DNA from: Acidobacteriota bacterium
GTDB taxonomy: Bacteria > Acidobacteriota > Aminicenantia > Aminicenantales > Saccharicenantaceae
Direction: 5' to 3'
DNA: 7,906 nucleotides
NCBI GenBank assembly: GCA_003476685.1
Contig: DMVN01000074.1
Span: 285 to 8,190 of the forward strand
Part shown: one piece after another, positions 1 to 5,705 of the stretch
Position numbering within the stretch: the first letter of the stretch is position 1
Layout of the letters: each line of letters begins with the position of its first letter
The notes under the pieces: model-generated
The model's database searches: none
What the model saw: the letters and a program-made list of their open reading frames with translations, nothing else
What the model was told of the DNA's origin: nothing
Program-made: the position numbers and the translations under genes

Positions 1-582
1 AGAGTACAAGGTCTTATCTTAAAACCCAAAGAAGAATGGGAAAAGATAAAGGGCGAGCCGGCCACCGTGGCCGATTTATTCAAATCTTACCTGGTGCCGG
101 TGGCGGCCATCCCGGCTGTGGCCCAGTTCCTGGGATTCTGGCTGATCGGGGTCAGCCTGCCGGTCCGGGGCATGTTCAGGATGAGTCTGGGGTCTTCTCT
201 TGGCCGGGCAGTCGTCTCCTACATTCTGAGCCTGGCCTCGGTCTTCATCCTGGCCCTGATTATCAATGCCCTGGCTCCGACTTTCTCTTCCAGGCCCGAC
301 CAGGTCCAGTCGCTCAAGCTGGCCGCCTACAGCCTGGCTCCTTATTATGTAGCTGGAATCTTTTACCTGGTGCCGGTGCTGTCTTTCCTGGTCGTGCTGG
401 CTGGAATCTACAGCCTGTACGTCCTCTATCTGGGTTTCAAGGCCGGACTGATGGAAACCCCACCCGAGAAAATAATGGGCTATTTTGTGGTCACGCTGGT
501 GGTTGGTATTGTCCTGATGCTGGTAGTAGGCCTGGTGGTTGGGGCTATCTTTTCCTTAAGCACCTTCTACAGCGGCCTGTAG
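1..582 (+). CDS. Yip1-family (YIPF/DUF1282-like) integral membrane protein, 5' end outside window
   Basis: The reading frame is open from base 1 to the TAG at 580-582 and gives 193 visible residues. The GTG at 67 could be taken as a start, but the 22 codons before it (LILKPKEEW followed by a GEPAT segment) look like the conserved amphipathic N-terminus of Yip1-type proteins. I therefore read it as an internal valine and place the true start a few codons off-window. About five hydrophobic segments are visible, near residues 29-50, 66-90, 107-127, 128-148 and 163-188. The family-like motif YSLAPYY lies before the third. Bacterial Yip1-domain proteins are inner-membrane proteins of unknown function, so no role is assigned. 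The 3' end overlaps the convergent pyrF by 27 bp. Family assignment is fairly sure and function is unknown. Confidence 0.8.
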   Translation, partial: RVQGLILKPKEEWEKIKGEPATVADLFKSYLVPVAAIPAVAQFLGFWLIGVSLPVRGMFRMSLGSSLGRAVVSYILSLASVFILALIINALAPTFSSRPDQVQSLKLAAYSLAPYYVAGIFYLVPVLSFLVVLAGIYSLYVLYLGFKAGLMETPPEKIMGYFVVTLVVGIVLMLVVGLVVGAIFSLSTFYSGL

Positions 583-1296
583 TTCTTCTACTACCCGGTT
601 GAAGGCTTCCCGGGGTACCGGGGCCTGGGTTATCGGCCGGCCGATTACCAGGAAGTCAGCTCCTTTCTTGACGGCTTCTTCCGGGGTCATGATCCTTTTC
701 TGGTCCTGCGCTTCGGCCCAGGCTGGCCTGATGCCGGGAGTAATAATCCTGACTTTTTCCCCCAATTCGGCGCGGAGTGGCTCCAGTTCCTGCGGGGAAC
801 AGACGATGCCCTCGATTCCGGCTTCCACTGCCAGACGGGCCAACCGCAGCACCTGGTTCTTGGAATCAGAGCTGAAGCCTATTTCCTGAAGGTCGCTGTC
901 CTTCAGGCTGGTGAGAACCGTTACTCCCAGGATAAGGGGCAGGGGCTTGTTCTCTTTTGCGGCCGTTTCCCGGGCAGCTTCGACCGCCTTCTTCATCATC
1001 TCGCCGCCTCCAGAAGTATGAAGGGTTAGCATCGAGACCCCATGCCGGACGGCTGACCTGACGGCCCCGGCCACGGTGTTTGGAATGTCGTGGAGCTTTA
1101 GGTCCAGGAAAACTTCTTTCCCGTAGCCTTTGACCAGGTCCAGCATGGCCGGCCCTTCAGCCGTGTAAAGTTCGAGGCCGACCTTGAAAATCCTGGCTTC
1201 AGGCAGTGATTCCAGCACCGACCGGGCCTCTTCCCGGTTCTTAACATCCAGGGCGATGATTATTTTTCTGGCGATATCTCTTTTCATTTCAGTCAT
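556..1296 (-). CDS. pyrF: Orotidine 5'-phosphate decarboxylase
   Basis: This cytosolic TIM-barrel enzyme decarboxylates OMP to UMP, the last step of de novo pyrimidine synthesis. At 246 residues it has the usual length for bacterial group I PyrF. The N-terminal strand reads IIIALDV (about residues 12-18). The signature FLDLKLHDIPNTV (about 63-75) supplies the charged Asp-x-Lys-x-x-Asp catalytic tetrad residues. ITPGIRP comes late, and VIGRPITQAPVP near the C-terminus is the phosphate-gripping segment. I prefer the ATG at 1296 because an AAAGG sits 7 nt upstream on the - strand. A second in-frame ATG at 1287 would lie too far from it. It is the distal gene of the pyrK-pyrD-pyrF cluster, separated from pyrD by about 300 bp. 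Its last 27 bp overlap the end of the convergent Yip1-family gene. Identification is secure. Confidence 0.97.
   Translation of the reverse strand: MTEMKRDIARKIIIALDVKNREEARSVLESLPEARIFKVGLELYTAEGPAMLDLVKGYGKEVFLDLKLHDIPNTVAGAVRSAVRHGVSMLTLHTSGGGEMMKKAVEAARETAAKENKPLPLILGVTVLTSLKDSDLQEIGFSSDSKNQVLRLARLAVEAGIEGIVCSPQELEPLRAELGEKVRIITPGIRPAWAEAQDQKRIMTPEEAVKKGADFLVIGRPITQAPVPREAFNRVVEELQAAVEGA
567..590 (+). terminator. Weak candidate terminator hairpin at the end of the Yip1-family gene
   Basis: The arms CTACAG (567-572) and CTGTAG (577-582) form a 6-bp stem around a CGGC loop. The stem is followed by the pyrimidine-rich TTCTTCT at 583-589. It includes the gene's own stop codon and lies inside the 3' part of pyrF on the other strand. 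The stem is short and the T-tract is interrupted, so this is a weak call. Confidence 0.25.
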
Positions 1297-1343
1297 AAGA
1301 CTACCTTTCTATGAAATTAATTTAAGTTACAAACCCTGGTTCA

Positions 1344-1369
1344 GTTAGCGACCGATTCCCGGTGCTAAC
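1344..1369. repeat. Inverted repeat / hairpin in the pyrD-pyrF gap
   Basis: GTTAGC (1344-1349) pairs with GCTAAC (1364-1369). After one unpaired G at 1350, ACCG (1351-1354) pairs with CGGT (1360-1363) around a 5-nt ATTCC loop. That gives 10 bp with a single bulge, so it is a plausible RNA hairpin on either strand. It contains the first copy of the 11-mer ATTCCCGGTGC. No T-tract follows directly on either strand, so it does not look like a terminator. Confidence 0.6.
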
Positions 1370-1409
1370 AGCAGTAGAGAAAAACCCAGCCCGGTCGCGG
1401 GGTTGACTC

Positions 1410-1431
1410 CAATTCCCGGTGCCGGGAATTG
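1410..1431. repeat. Near-perfect 22-bp palindrome in the pyrD-pyrF gap
   Basis: The arms CAATTCCCGG (1410-1419) and CCGGGAATTG (1422-1431) are exact reverse complements around a 2-nt TG centre. As RNA this is a 9-bp stem with a tetraloop. On the + strand it is followed by TTTTC (1432-1436), which gives it a terminator-like look for antisense transcription. On the - strand, the direction of the pyr genes, no U-run follows. It could equally be a protein-binding palindrome. Confidence 0.7.
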
Positions 1432-1584
1432 TTTTCGGACTCGGGAGCGGTAGCCCAACCAGGGCCACAATTCGGTGACTGGCAAAACAAGTGTTAGCTG
1501 GCTGTTTTCCGGGCGTTCTTTTTGCCCATAGCCTTTTCTTTTTCATATTCATAATCTCAGAAAGAAATTAAAATTTATTATTGG

Positions 1585-1612
1585 GGCAGCAGGCTCAGAC
1601 CTGCAGGCTGCC
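1585..1612 (-). terminator. Hairpin straddling the pyrD stop codon (possible weak terminator or stabilising stem)
   Basis: GGCAGC (1585-1590) pairs with GCTGCC (1607-1612). Inside it AGG (1591-1593) pairs with CCT (1600-1602), leaving a 4-nt bulge and a 6-nt loop. On the - strand the stem spans the pyrD TGA (1595-1597) and is followed by an A/T-rich stretch (1561-1583) rather than a clean U-run. It could be a leaky terminator that lowers expression of pyrF, or a 3' end protecting the pyrKD mRNA. Confidence 0.35.
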
Positions 1613-2506
1613 GGTAATTTCGCTTATTTTATTAATTCCGTGCTTTTCAGCCCAGCTTTCCAGGTCTCTGATAATTTTCAAGCAGGCATCCGGGTCGACA
1701 AAATTGGCCGTACCAACCTGAACGGCGGCTGCTCCCGCCATCATGAATTCCAGGGCATCTTCGGCCGTGAAGATTCCGCCCATCCCGATGACCGGGACTT
1801 TAACTGCCCGAGCCACCTGAAAGACCATCCTCAAGGCAATGGGCTTGATAGCCGGCCCGCTCAATCCGCCCATGATATTCCCAAGCCGTGGTTTTCTTGT
1901 TTCCAGGTCTATGGCCATGGCCAGCAGGGTGTTGATGAGCGAAATGGCTTCCGTGCCGGCTTCTTCCGCAGCCTGGGCCACAGAGGTGATGTCGGTCACG
2001 TTGGGCGAAAGCTTGGTGATGAGGGGCAGGGAAGTGACCTGTTTAACCTTTTTTACCGTGCGGTAAGTGGCTTCCGGGTTCTGAGCCGGGCAGCGGCCGC
2101 CTTCCCGCACGTTGGGGCAGGAGATGTTCAATTCCAGGGCGGCCAGGCCCTGGTGCCGGCCGAGGTATTCAGCCACCCGGGCATATTCATCTTCTTCTTC
2201 ACCGCAGACGTTGACGATGACCGCGGTGTTGAGACCGGCCAGCTCGGGCAGCACTTCCCGGCAGAAGGCTTCTACCCCGATTCCCTGCAGACCAATCGAA
2301 TTTATCAGGCCGCTCGGGGTTTCTACCAGACGCGGCGGTCTGTTGCCCCCTCTCGGTTTAAGGTAAAGCCCTTTGACCACGAAGCCGCCCAGTAACCCCA
2401 GGTCGTAGAAAGGTTTGAATTCCAGCCCGTAGCCGAAGGTCCCGCTGGCCGCCAGCACCGGGTTCTTGAACCGGAGAAAACCCAGGTCCAACGACAGGTC
2501 AACCAT
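1595..2506 (-). CDS. pyrD: Dihydroorotate dehydrogenase B (NAD+), catalytic subunit
   Basis: This FMN-dependent TIM-barrel subunit oxidises dihydroorotate to orotate. Class 1B enzymes pass electrons through PyrK to NAD+. Visible features, numbered from the upstream ATG at 2512, are NPVLAASGTFGYG near the N-terminus (residues 17-29), the segment NSIGLQGIG (71-79), and LNISCPNVREGG (129-140). The cysteine at 132 in the last segment is the expected catalytic base; class 2 enzymes use serine. GMGGI and a late VQVGTANF are FMN-phosphate binding segments. I place the start at the ATG ending at 2506 (303 residues). AGGAG then lies 7 nt upstream, whereas it would sit almost on top of the alternative ATG at 2512, which adds two residues. 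The start overlaps the end of pyrK by 8 nt, implying translational coupling and stoichiometric subunits. Identification is secure. Confidence 0.96.
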   Translation of the reverse strand: MVDLSLDLGFLRFKNPVLAASGTFGYGLEFKPFYDLGLLGGFVVKGLYLKPRGGNRPPRLVETPSGLINSIGLQGIGVEAFCREVLPELAGLNTAVIVNVCGEEEDEYARVAEYLGRHQGLAALELNISCPNVREGGRCPAQNPEATYRTVKKVKQVTSLPLITKLSPNVTDITSVAQAAEEAGTEAISLINTLLAMAIDLETRKPRLGNIMGGLSGPAIKPIALRMVFQVARAVKVPVIGMGGIFTAEDALEFMMAGAAAVQVGTANFVDPDACLKIIRDLESWAEKHGINKISEITGSLQV

Positions 2507-3299
2507 GGTCATTCTCCTGCCAGATTATTTCATCGTGGGGGAAGACCGGCCCGTCCTGGCAGACTTTCAGGTATTTTTCCTGGCCGTTTCGCCTGATTTT
2601 CTTGACGCAGCCCCAGCAGGCGCCGAAGCCGCAGCCCATGATGGCTTCCAGAGAGAATTCGCCAGCCAGCTTTTCCCCGCGGCAGATTTCGGCCAGCTTT
2701 TCCATCATCGGGTCCGGTCCGCAGGCGTAAAGAAACTCTGGCCGCCTCTTTTTCAGAGTTTCTTCTACCAGCGAGGTGACGAAGCCCGGAAAACCGGCAC
2801 TGCCGTCGTCGGTTGAAACCAGGACTTCGAACCCGCTTTTTTCCAGGCGTTCCTGGAGGGGAAGGTCAGCAGCAGTTCGCCCGCCGTAGAAAATCACCGG
2901 CCGAGCCCCGGTCCGGAGCAGCTCCCTGGCCAGGAAATACAGCGGGGCCAGGCCCCGGCCCCCGCCCACGCAGAAGACCTCCTTTCCCCTGAATTCAGGT
3001 CTGATGGTGAAACCCTGGCCCAGGGGTCCGAGAAGGTTCAGCCTCTCTCCAAATTTTTTTTGGGATAATAATCTGGTCCCTTCCCCGGCTATCTGGAAGA
3101 AAATCTGCAGCCTGGGCCCCTCGGCGTTATGCAAGCTGATGGGGCGCCGCAGCAGCGGCTGGGTGAATTCCGAAACCTTGATCATCAGGAACTGTCCCGG
3201 CTGGGCCTTGGTAGCAATCTCCGGGGATTCCAGGGTGAAAAGAAAATAATCATTCCAGCTCTGCACTTCAACCAGACGTGCCTGTCTATCTATGACCAT
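2499..3299 (-). CDS. pyrK: Dihydroorotate dehydrogenase B, electron transfer subunit (FAD, 2Fe-2S)
   Basis: PyrK forms the PyrD2K2 heterotetramer and moves electrons from PyrD's FMN via a 2Fe-2S cluster and FAD to NAD+. The 266-residue length is typical. Domains in order are an N-terminal ferredoxin-reductase-like FAD barrel with RRPISL (about 51-56) and LLGPLGQGF (about 89-97), then an NAD-binding domain with VGGGRGLAPL and a late ACGPDPMM. Last comes a cysteine cluster Cys223-x4-Cys228-x2-Cys231-x15-Cys247, which binds the 2Fe-2S centre. The ATG at 3299 is the only reasonable start, because an in-frame TAA lies 4-6 nt upstream. A modest GGGA sits 6 nt before it. It is the first gene of the pyrKD-F cluster and overlaps pyrD by 8 nt. 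The closest alternative is another member of the ferredoxin-NADP reductase family, but the cysteine spacing and adjacency to class 1B pyrD settle the matter. Confidence 0.95.
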   Translation of the reverse strand: MVIDRQARLVEVQSWNDYFLFTLESPEIATKAQPGQFLMIKVSEFTQPLLRRPISLHNAEGPRLQIFFQIAGEGTRLLSQKKFGERLNLLGPLGQGFTIRPEFRGKEVFCVGGGRGLAPLYFLARELLRTGARPVIFYGGRTAADLPLQERLEKSGFEVLVSTDDGSAGFPGFVTSLVEETLKKRRPEFLYACGPDPMMEKLAEICRGEKLAGEFSLEAIMGCGFGACWGCVKKIRRNGQEKYLKVCQDGPVFPHDEIIWQENDHG

Positions 3300-3334
3300 T
3301 TCTTTATCCCGACCTTACTTGTCCTGAGGTTGCC

Positions 3335-3355
3335 GGTATTCCTGAATTAAATACC
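3335..3355. repeat. Inverted repeat over the candidate pyrK -10 region
   Basis: GGTATT (3335-3340) and AATACC (3350-3355) are exact reverse complements separated by 9 nt. The right arm overlaps the proposed -10 of the pyr promoter, a usual place for a repressor site. No regulator family is recognised, and a 6-bp arm can occur by chance. Confidence 0.35.
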
Positions 3356-3376
3356 AGAAAAAGCGGTGAATGGCAA
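3346..3376 (-). promoter_or_regulatory. Candidate promoter for pyrK-pyrD(-pyrF)
   Basis: On the - strand, TTGCCA (3371-3376, 5 of 6 to the -35 consensus) is followed after 19 bp by TTTAAT (3346-3351, 5 of 6 to the -10 consensus). The long spacer makes this a tentative call. It would give a leader of about 40 nt before the pyrK ATG. Confidence 0.35.
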
Positions 3377-3399
3377 ATTTTCTGTTATTCCAGTCCGGG

Positions 3400-3413
3400 T
3401 TCTGGCTCCAGAA
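3400..3413. repeat. Short palindrome in the divergent intergenic region
   Basis: TTCTGG (3400-3405) and CCAGAA (3408-3413) flank a CT centre, giving two exact 6-bp half-sites between the divergent pyrK and aminotransferase genes. It lies about 25 bp upstream of the candidate pyr -35 box. It is a possible binding site for a dimeric regulator, but the evidence is only symmetry and position. Confidence 0.35.
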
Positions 3414-3501
3414 TCGCCATAACCTCAAAAAAGAAGGTAGCAAACCGCCGGAATTACCGTCCAATCCAGTCTTCCCCGTCCGTTGTCATCCCAACAAAAA
3501 G

Positions 3502-3530
3502 TTGTTTTAATCCAGCCGATTTCTTATAAT
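3502..3530 (+). promoter_or_regulatory. Sigma-70-type promoter for the aminotransferase-rhodanese-MauE unit
   Basis: A perfect TATAAT (3525-3530) is preceded at 17 bp by TTGTTT (3502-3507), which matches only the TTG of the -35 consensus. Surroundings are AT-rich. A transcript starting near 3537 would have a leader of about 29 nt containing AGGAGG (3552-3557), 8 nt from the ATG at 3566. A small AACAA/TTGTT inverted repeat (3493-3506) overlaps the -35 box. Confidence 0.6.
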
Positions 3531-3565
3531 TAAAACTAATTCATAATAACCAGGAGGACTCATAA

Positions 3566-4762
3566 ATGTTTATATCCCGCCGGGCTAAAGAAATACAGGC
3601 CTCTCCCATCCGCAAGCTCAAGCCTTTTGCCGACGAGGCCAGGAAAAGGGGGATTCATATTTTCCATCTGAACATCGGCGACCCCGACATCCCCACCCCG
3701 GAACCCATCATCCGGGCCTTCCACCAGTATAACGGCCCCATCCTGGGCTACGGGCCGTCGCAGGGCTTTGAGGAATTGCGGCAGGCTATAGCCGATTATT
3801 TTGCTGGCTACGGAATCAAGCTGACGGCCGATAATGTCCTGATTACCATCGGCGGTTCAGAAGCCATCCATTTTTCCTTCTCGGTGGTGGCCGACCCGGG
3901 CGATGAAATTATCATCCCCGAACCCTTTTACACCAACTATAACGGTTATGCCACTTTTGCTGACGTCCGAATTGTTCCTCTTCCCTTGAAAGTGGAAGAT
4001 GGCTTCAGGTTGCCCCCCAAAGAGCAGATTGAAGCCCTGATAACCCCGCGGACCAGGGCCATACTGCTGTGCTCGCCCAACAACCCCACCGGGACGGTCT
4101 ATACCGAAGAAGAGCTGCGGCGGGTGGTAGACCTGGTCAAAAAGCACGATCTATTTTTAATCGGCGACGAAGTTTACAAGGAATTCGTCTACGACGGGCT
4201 GCAGCATAAGAGCATCCTTGAATTCAAGGAAATTGAGAACCGGGTGATTGTGGTTGACAGCATCTCCAAGCGCTTTAGCTGCTGCGGGGCCCGCATCGGG
4301 GCCATCGTCACCCGGAACGAAGAAGTTTACCAGGCGGTGCTGAAATTTGCCCAGGCCCGGCTCTGCCCGCCCTCGGTGGAGCAGTATGCCGCCCTGACTG
4401 CCTACCGAATGGGCCTGGATTATTTCGGGCCTATCAGAGAAGAATACCAGCGGCGTAGGAATGTCCTGTATGAGGGCCTGACCTCCATCCCGGGCGTCTT
4501 CCTCCGGAAGCCACAGGGCGCTTTCTACGTCATCTGCCGCCTGCCGGTTAAAGATTCCGAGCATTTTGCCCAGTGGATGCTGACCGATTTTTCACTTAAC
4601 AATAAAACTGTAATGGTAGCTCCGGGGCCGGGCTTCTATGCCACTTCCGGCCGTGGCCAGGATGAAGTGAGAATTGCCTACGTCCTTAAAGAAGAGGACC
4701 TGGCGGAAGCCATCGAAATCCTGCGCCGGGGCCTGGAAAAGTATCGGAAGCTTTTTGGCTGA
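3566..4762 (+). CDS. Class I/II PLP-dependent aminotransferase, aspartate aminotransferase-like
   Basis: This fold-type I PLP enzyme moves an amino group between an amino acid and a 2-oxo acid. At 398 residues it is full length. GDPDIPTPEP (about 38-47) is the N-terminal substrate-lid motif. GGSEAIH (96-102) contacts the PLP phosphate. SPNNPTG (170-176) holds the ring-contacting Asn173, and Asp201 and Tyr204 in GDEVYKEF bind the PLP ring. Lys235 in DSISKRFSCCGARIG forms the Schiff base and Arg243 holds the phosphate. Arg369 in EVRIAYV should clamp the substrate carboxylate. The start is fixed by AGGAGG 8 nt upstream. Sequence alone does not separate aspartate, aromatic or cysteine substrates. 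Many relatives are annotated as aspartate aminotransferase, and I leave the symbol blank. It leads a tight unit with a rhodanese 6 nt downstream. Confidence 0.92.
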   Translation: MFISRRAKEIQASPIRKLKPFADEARKRGIHIFHLNIGDPDIPTPEPIIRAFHQYNGPILGYGPSQGFEELRQAIADYFAGYGIKLTADNVLITIGGSEAIHFSFSVVADPGDEIIIPEPFYTNYNGYATFADVRIVPLPLKVEDGFRLPPKEQIEALITPRTRAILLCSPNNPTGTVYTEEELRRVVDLVKKHDLFLIGDEVYKEFVYDGLQHKSILEFKEIENRVIVVDSISKRFSCCGARIGAIVTRNEEVYQAVLKFAQARLCPPSVEQYAALTAYRMGLDYFGPIREEYQRRRNVLYEGLTSIPGVFLRKPQGAFYVICRLPVKDSEHFAQWMLTDFSLNNKTVMVAPGPGFYATSGRGQDEVRIAYVLKEEDLAEAIEILRRGLEKYRKLFG

Positions 4763-4768
4763 GTCTGG

Positions 4769-5278
4769 ATGAGCCTTAAAGAGATTCTCAGGGACCGGGA
4801 AACCTGGCAGGGAATAATCATCATTCTGAGCCTGTCGCTGGTCCTGGGTGCCGTCAGCCAGGTGGGCCTGATCAAGAGGTTCCTTCAGGGTGAATTCAAA
4901 CAGGCTTTCTTCTCCCGCCAGGAATATCCGGGTCTGGTCTTTATCAGCCTGCCCGAAGTGGAAGAGCTGTGGCATAACCAGCAGGCGGCTATTTTAGACA
5001 GCCGGCCGAGCTCAGAGTTCCGACGCGGACATATACCCGGAGCCATTTCCGTTCCCCTGGATGAGGTCAAGAGCGGAAATTATGGTCTGCTCCAAACCAT
5101 CCCGGCGGGTCAGCCCCTGATTATTTACTGCGAGGGCGGGGATTGCCTGACCAGCCTCAACCTGGCCCGGCTGCTCCATGACCGCGGCTTCCGGGACCTC
5201 AGGATTTTTAGCGGCGGCTGGGAGGAATGGACGGCTGCCGGGTTGCCCGTGGAAAAAACGGAAGAAGATGCTCAATAA
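4769..5278 (+). CDS. Membrane-anchored single-domain rhodanese (sulfurtransferase-like)
   Basis: The 169-residue protein has one hydrophobic helix (about residues 14-34) followed by a rhodanese domain (about 55-162). Rhodanese landmarks are LDSRPSSEFRRGHIPGAISVP (residues 76-96), a conserved Asp-x-Arg followed by a GHIPGA turn. The active-site region is IIYCEGGDCLTS, with Cys121 at the usual nucleophile position and a second Cys126 where classical loops often carry Arg. FSGGWEEW near the C-terminus is a typical rhodanese ending. Family members carry sulfane sulfur as a cysteine persulfide. Which side of the membrane the domain faces is unclear, because charge flanking the helix is balanced. 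It starts 6 nt after the aminotransferase stop without a good ribosome binding site, so translation is probably coupled. The next gene overlaps it by 11 nt. Function beyond sulfur relay or thiol chemistry is not assigned. Confidence 0.88.
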   Translation: MSLKEILRDRETWQGIIIILSLSLVLGAVSQVGLIKRFLQGEFKQAFFSRQEYPGLVFISLPEVEELWHNQQAAILDSRPSSEFRRGHIPGAISVPLDEVKSGNYGLLQTIPAGQPLIIYCEGGDCLTSLNLARLLHDRGFRDLRIFSGGWEEWTAAGLPVEKTEEDAQ

Positions 5279-5705
5279 TAAATATTTCCTTCTATTCCTG
5301 CGGCTGGTGGTGGGTGGGGTCTTTATCTGGGCAGCGGTGACCAAAATCGCTGACCCCCTGAGCTTCGCCCAGGACGTTAAAAACTACCGGCTGGTCGGCC
5401 ACAACCTGAGTTTTATCACGGCCATATTTCTGCCCTGGGTCGAGCTGGTGGCCGGGGTTTGTCTGATTATCGGGGTCTTTCCCCGCTCCAGCGCCCTGCT
5501 TATCAGCGGCTTGCTGCTATTTTTTATCATCCTGGTGACCATTACCCTAATCCGCGGGATTGATGTGGATTGCGGCTGTTTCGGGACTTTCAGCCGCCGG
5601 GCCGACCTCTGGCTCATACTGGAAGATTCGTTATGGCTGGCCATGTCCCTGATTCTCCTTTTCTCTCCGGGCAATCAGTTCTGCCTGTTAAAAAAGGCCG
5701 GGTAA
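5268..5705 (+). CDS. MauE/DoxX-like four-helix membrane protein with CxC motif
   Basis: The preferred start is the ATG at 5268, overlapping the rhodanese stop by 11 nt with GGAAG just upstream. A longer frame from 5178 exists but lies inside the rhodanese gene. The 145 residues contain about four membrane helices, near 5-25, 48-70, 74-95 and 112-132. Features fit MauE/DoxX-type redox-associated proteins: RLVVGGVFIWAAVTKIADP in helix 1, YRLVGH and LPWVELVAGVCLIIG around helix 2, and GIDVDCGCFG between helices 3 and 4. The last carries Cys102-x-Cys104. MauE itself is needed for methylamine dehydrogenase maturation, probably disulfide formation. Relatives are widespread and mostly uncharacterised. 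Coupling to a membrane rhodanese suggests a shared thiol or sulfur role. Family placement is good and function is inferred. Confidence 0.82.
   Translation: MLNNKYFLLFLRLVVGGVFIWAAVTKIADPLSFAQDVKNYRLVGHNLSFITAIFLPWVELVAGVCLIIGVFPRSSALLISGLLLFFIILVTITLIRGIDVDCGCFGTFSRRADLWLILEDSLWLAMSLILLFSPGNQFCLLKKAG

Larger units (their letters stand above)
1297..1594. other. 298-bp intercistronic region between pyrD and pyrF with hairpins and a repeated motif
   Basis: No convincing gene is visible. A GC-rich core (about 1330-1530) is bordered by AT-rich flanks at 1297-1330 and 1545-1583. The 11-mer ATTCCCGGTGC occurs at 1355-1365 and 1412-1422, with a shortened version ATTCGGTG at 1470-1477, giving start offsets of 57 and 58 bp. 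Two clear hairpins are listed separately. A long-range pairing CCCTGGTT (1334-1341) with AACCAGGG (1457-1464) could enclose both. A 76-codon open frame (1322-1552, - strand) has no ribosome binding site and a composition unlike its neighbours. I did not find tRNA features or a PyrR-type binding loop by eye. It may be a leader or processing element for pyrF, a small RNA, or a decayed repeat. Confidence 0.6.

Noticed and set aside
67..69. GTG as the start of the Yip1-family gene
   Set aside because: The frame continues upstream to the window edge with residues typical of the family's N-terminus, so this is an internal Val.
36..602. 188-codon + strand frame overlapping the Yip1-family gene
   Set aside because: It is Gly/Pro-rich without any family pattern, in another frame of a clear membrane protein gene.
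1386..1480. Possible tRNA in the pyrD-pyrF gap, from T-arm-like GGTTGACTCC and D-arm-like sequences
   Set aside because: No cloverleaf with acceptor, anticodon and T stems could be assembled on either strand.
1322..1552. 76-codon open frame on the - strand in the pyrD-pyrF gap
   Set aside because: It has no Shine-Dalgarno sequence, no recognisable family, and a composition shaped by the hairpins it runs through. I treat the stretch as non-coding, though a relative with a conserved peptide would reopen it.
1640..2395. 251-codon + strand frame opposite pyrD
   Set aside because: Antisense shadow of pyrD with no domain signature.
5178..5267. Longer start for the MauE-like gene
   Set aside because: The added 30 residues are an out-of-frame reading of the rhodanese gene and would precede the first membrane helix with a charged, unrelated segment. 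The ATG at 5268 fits the family.
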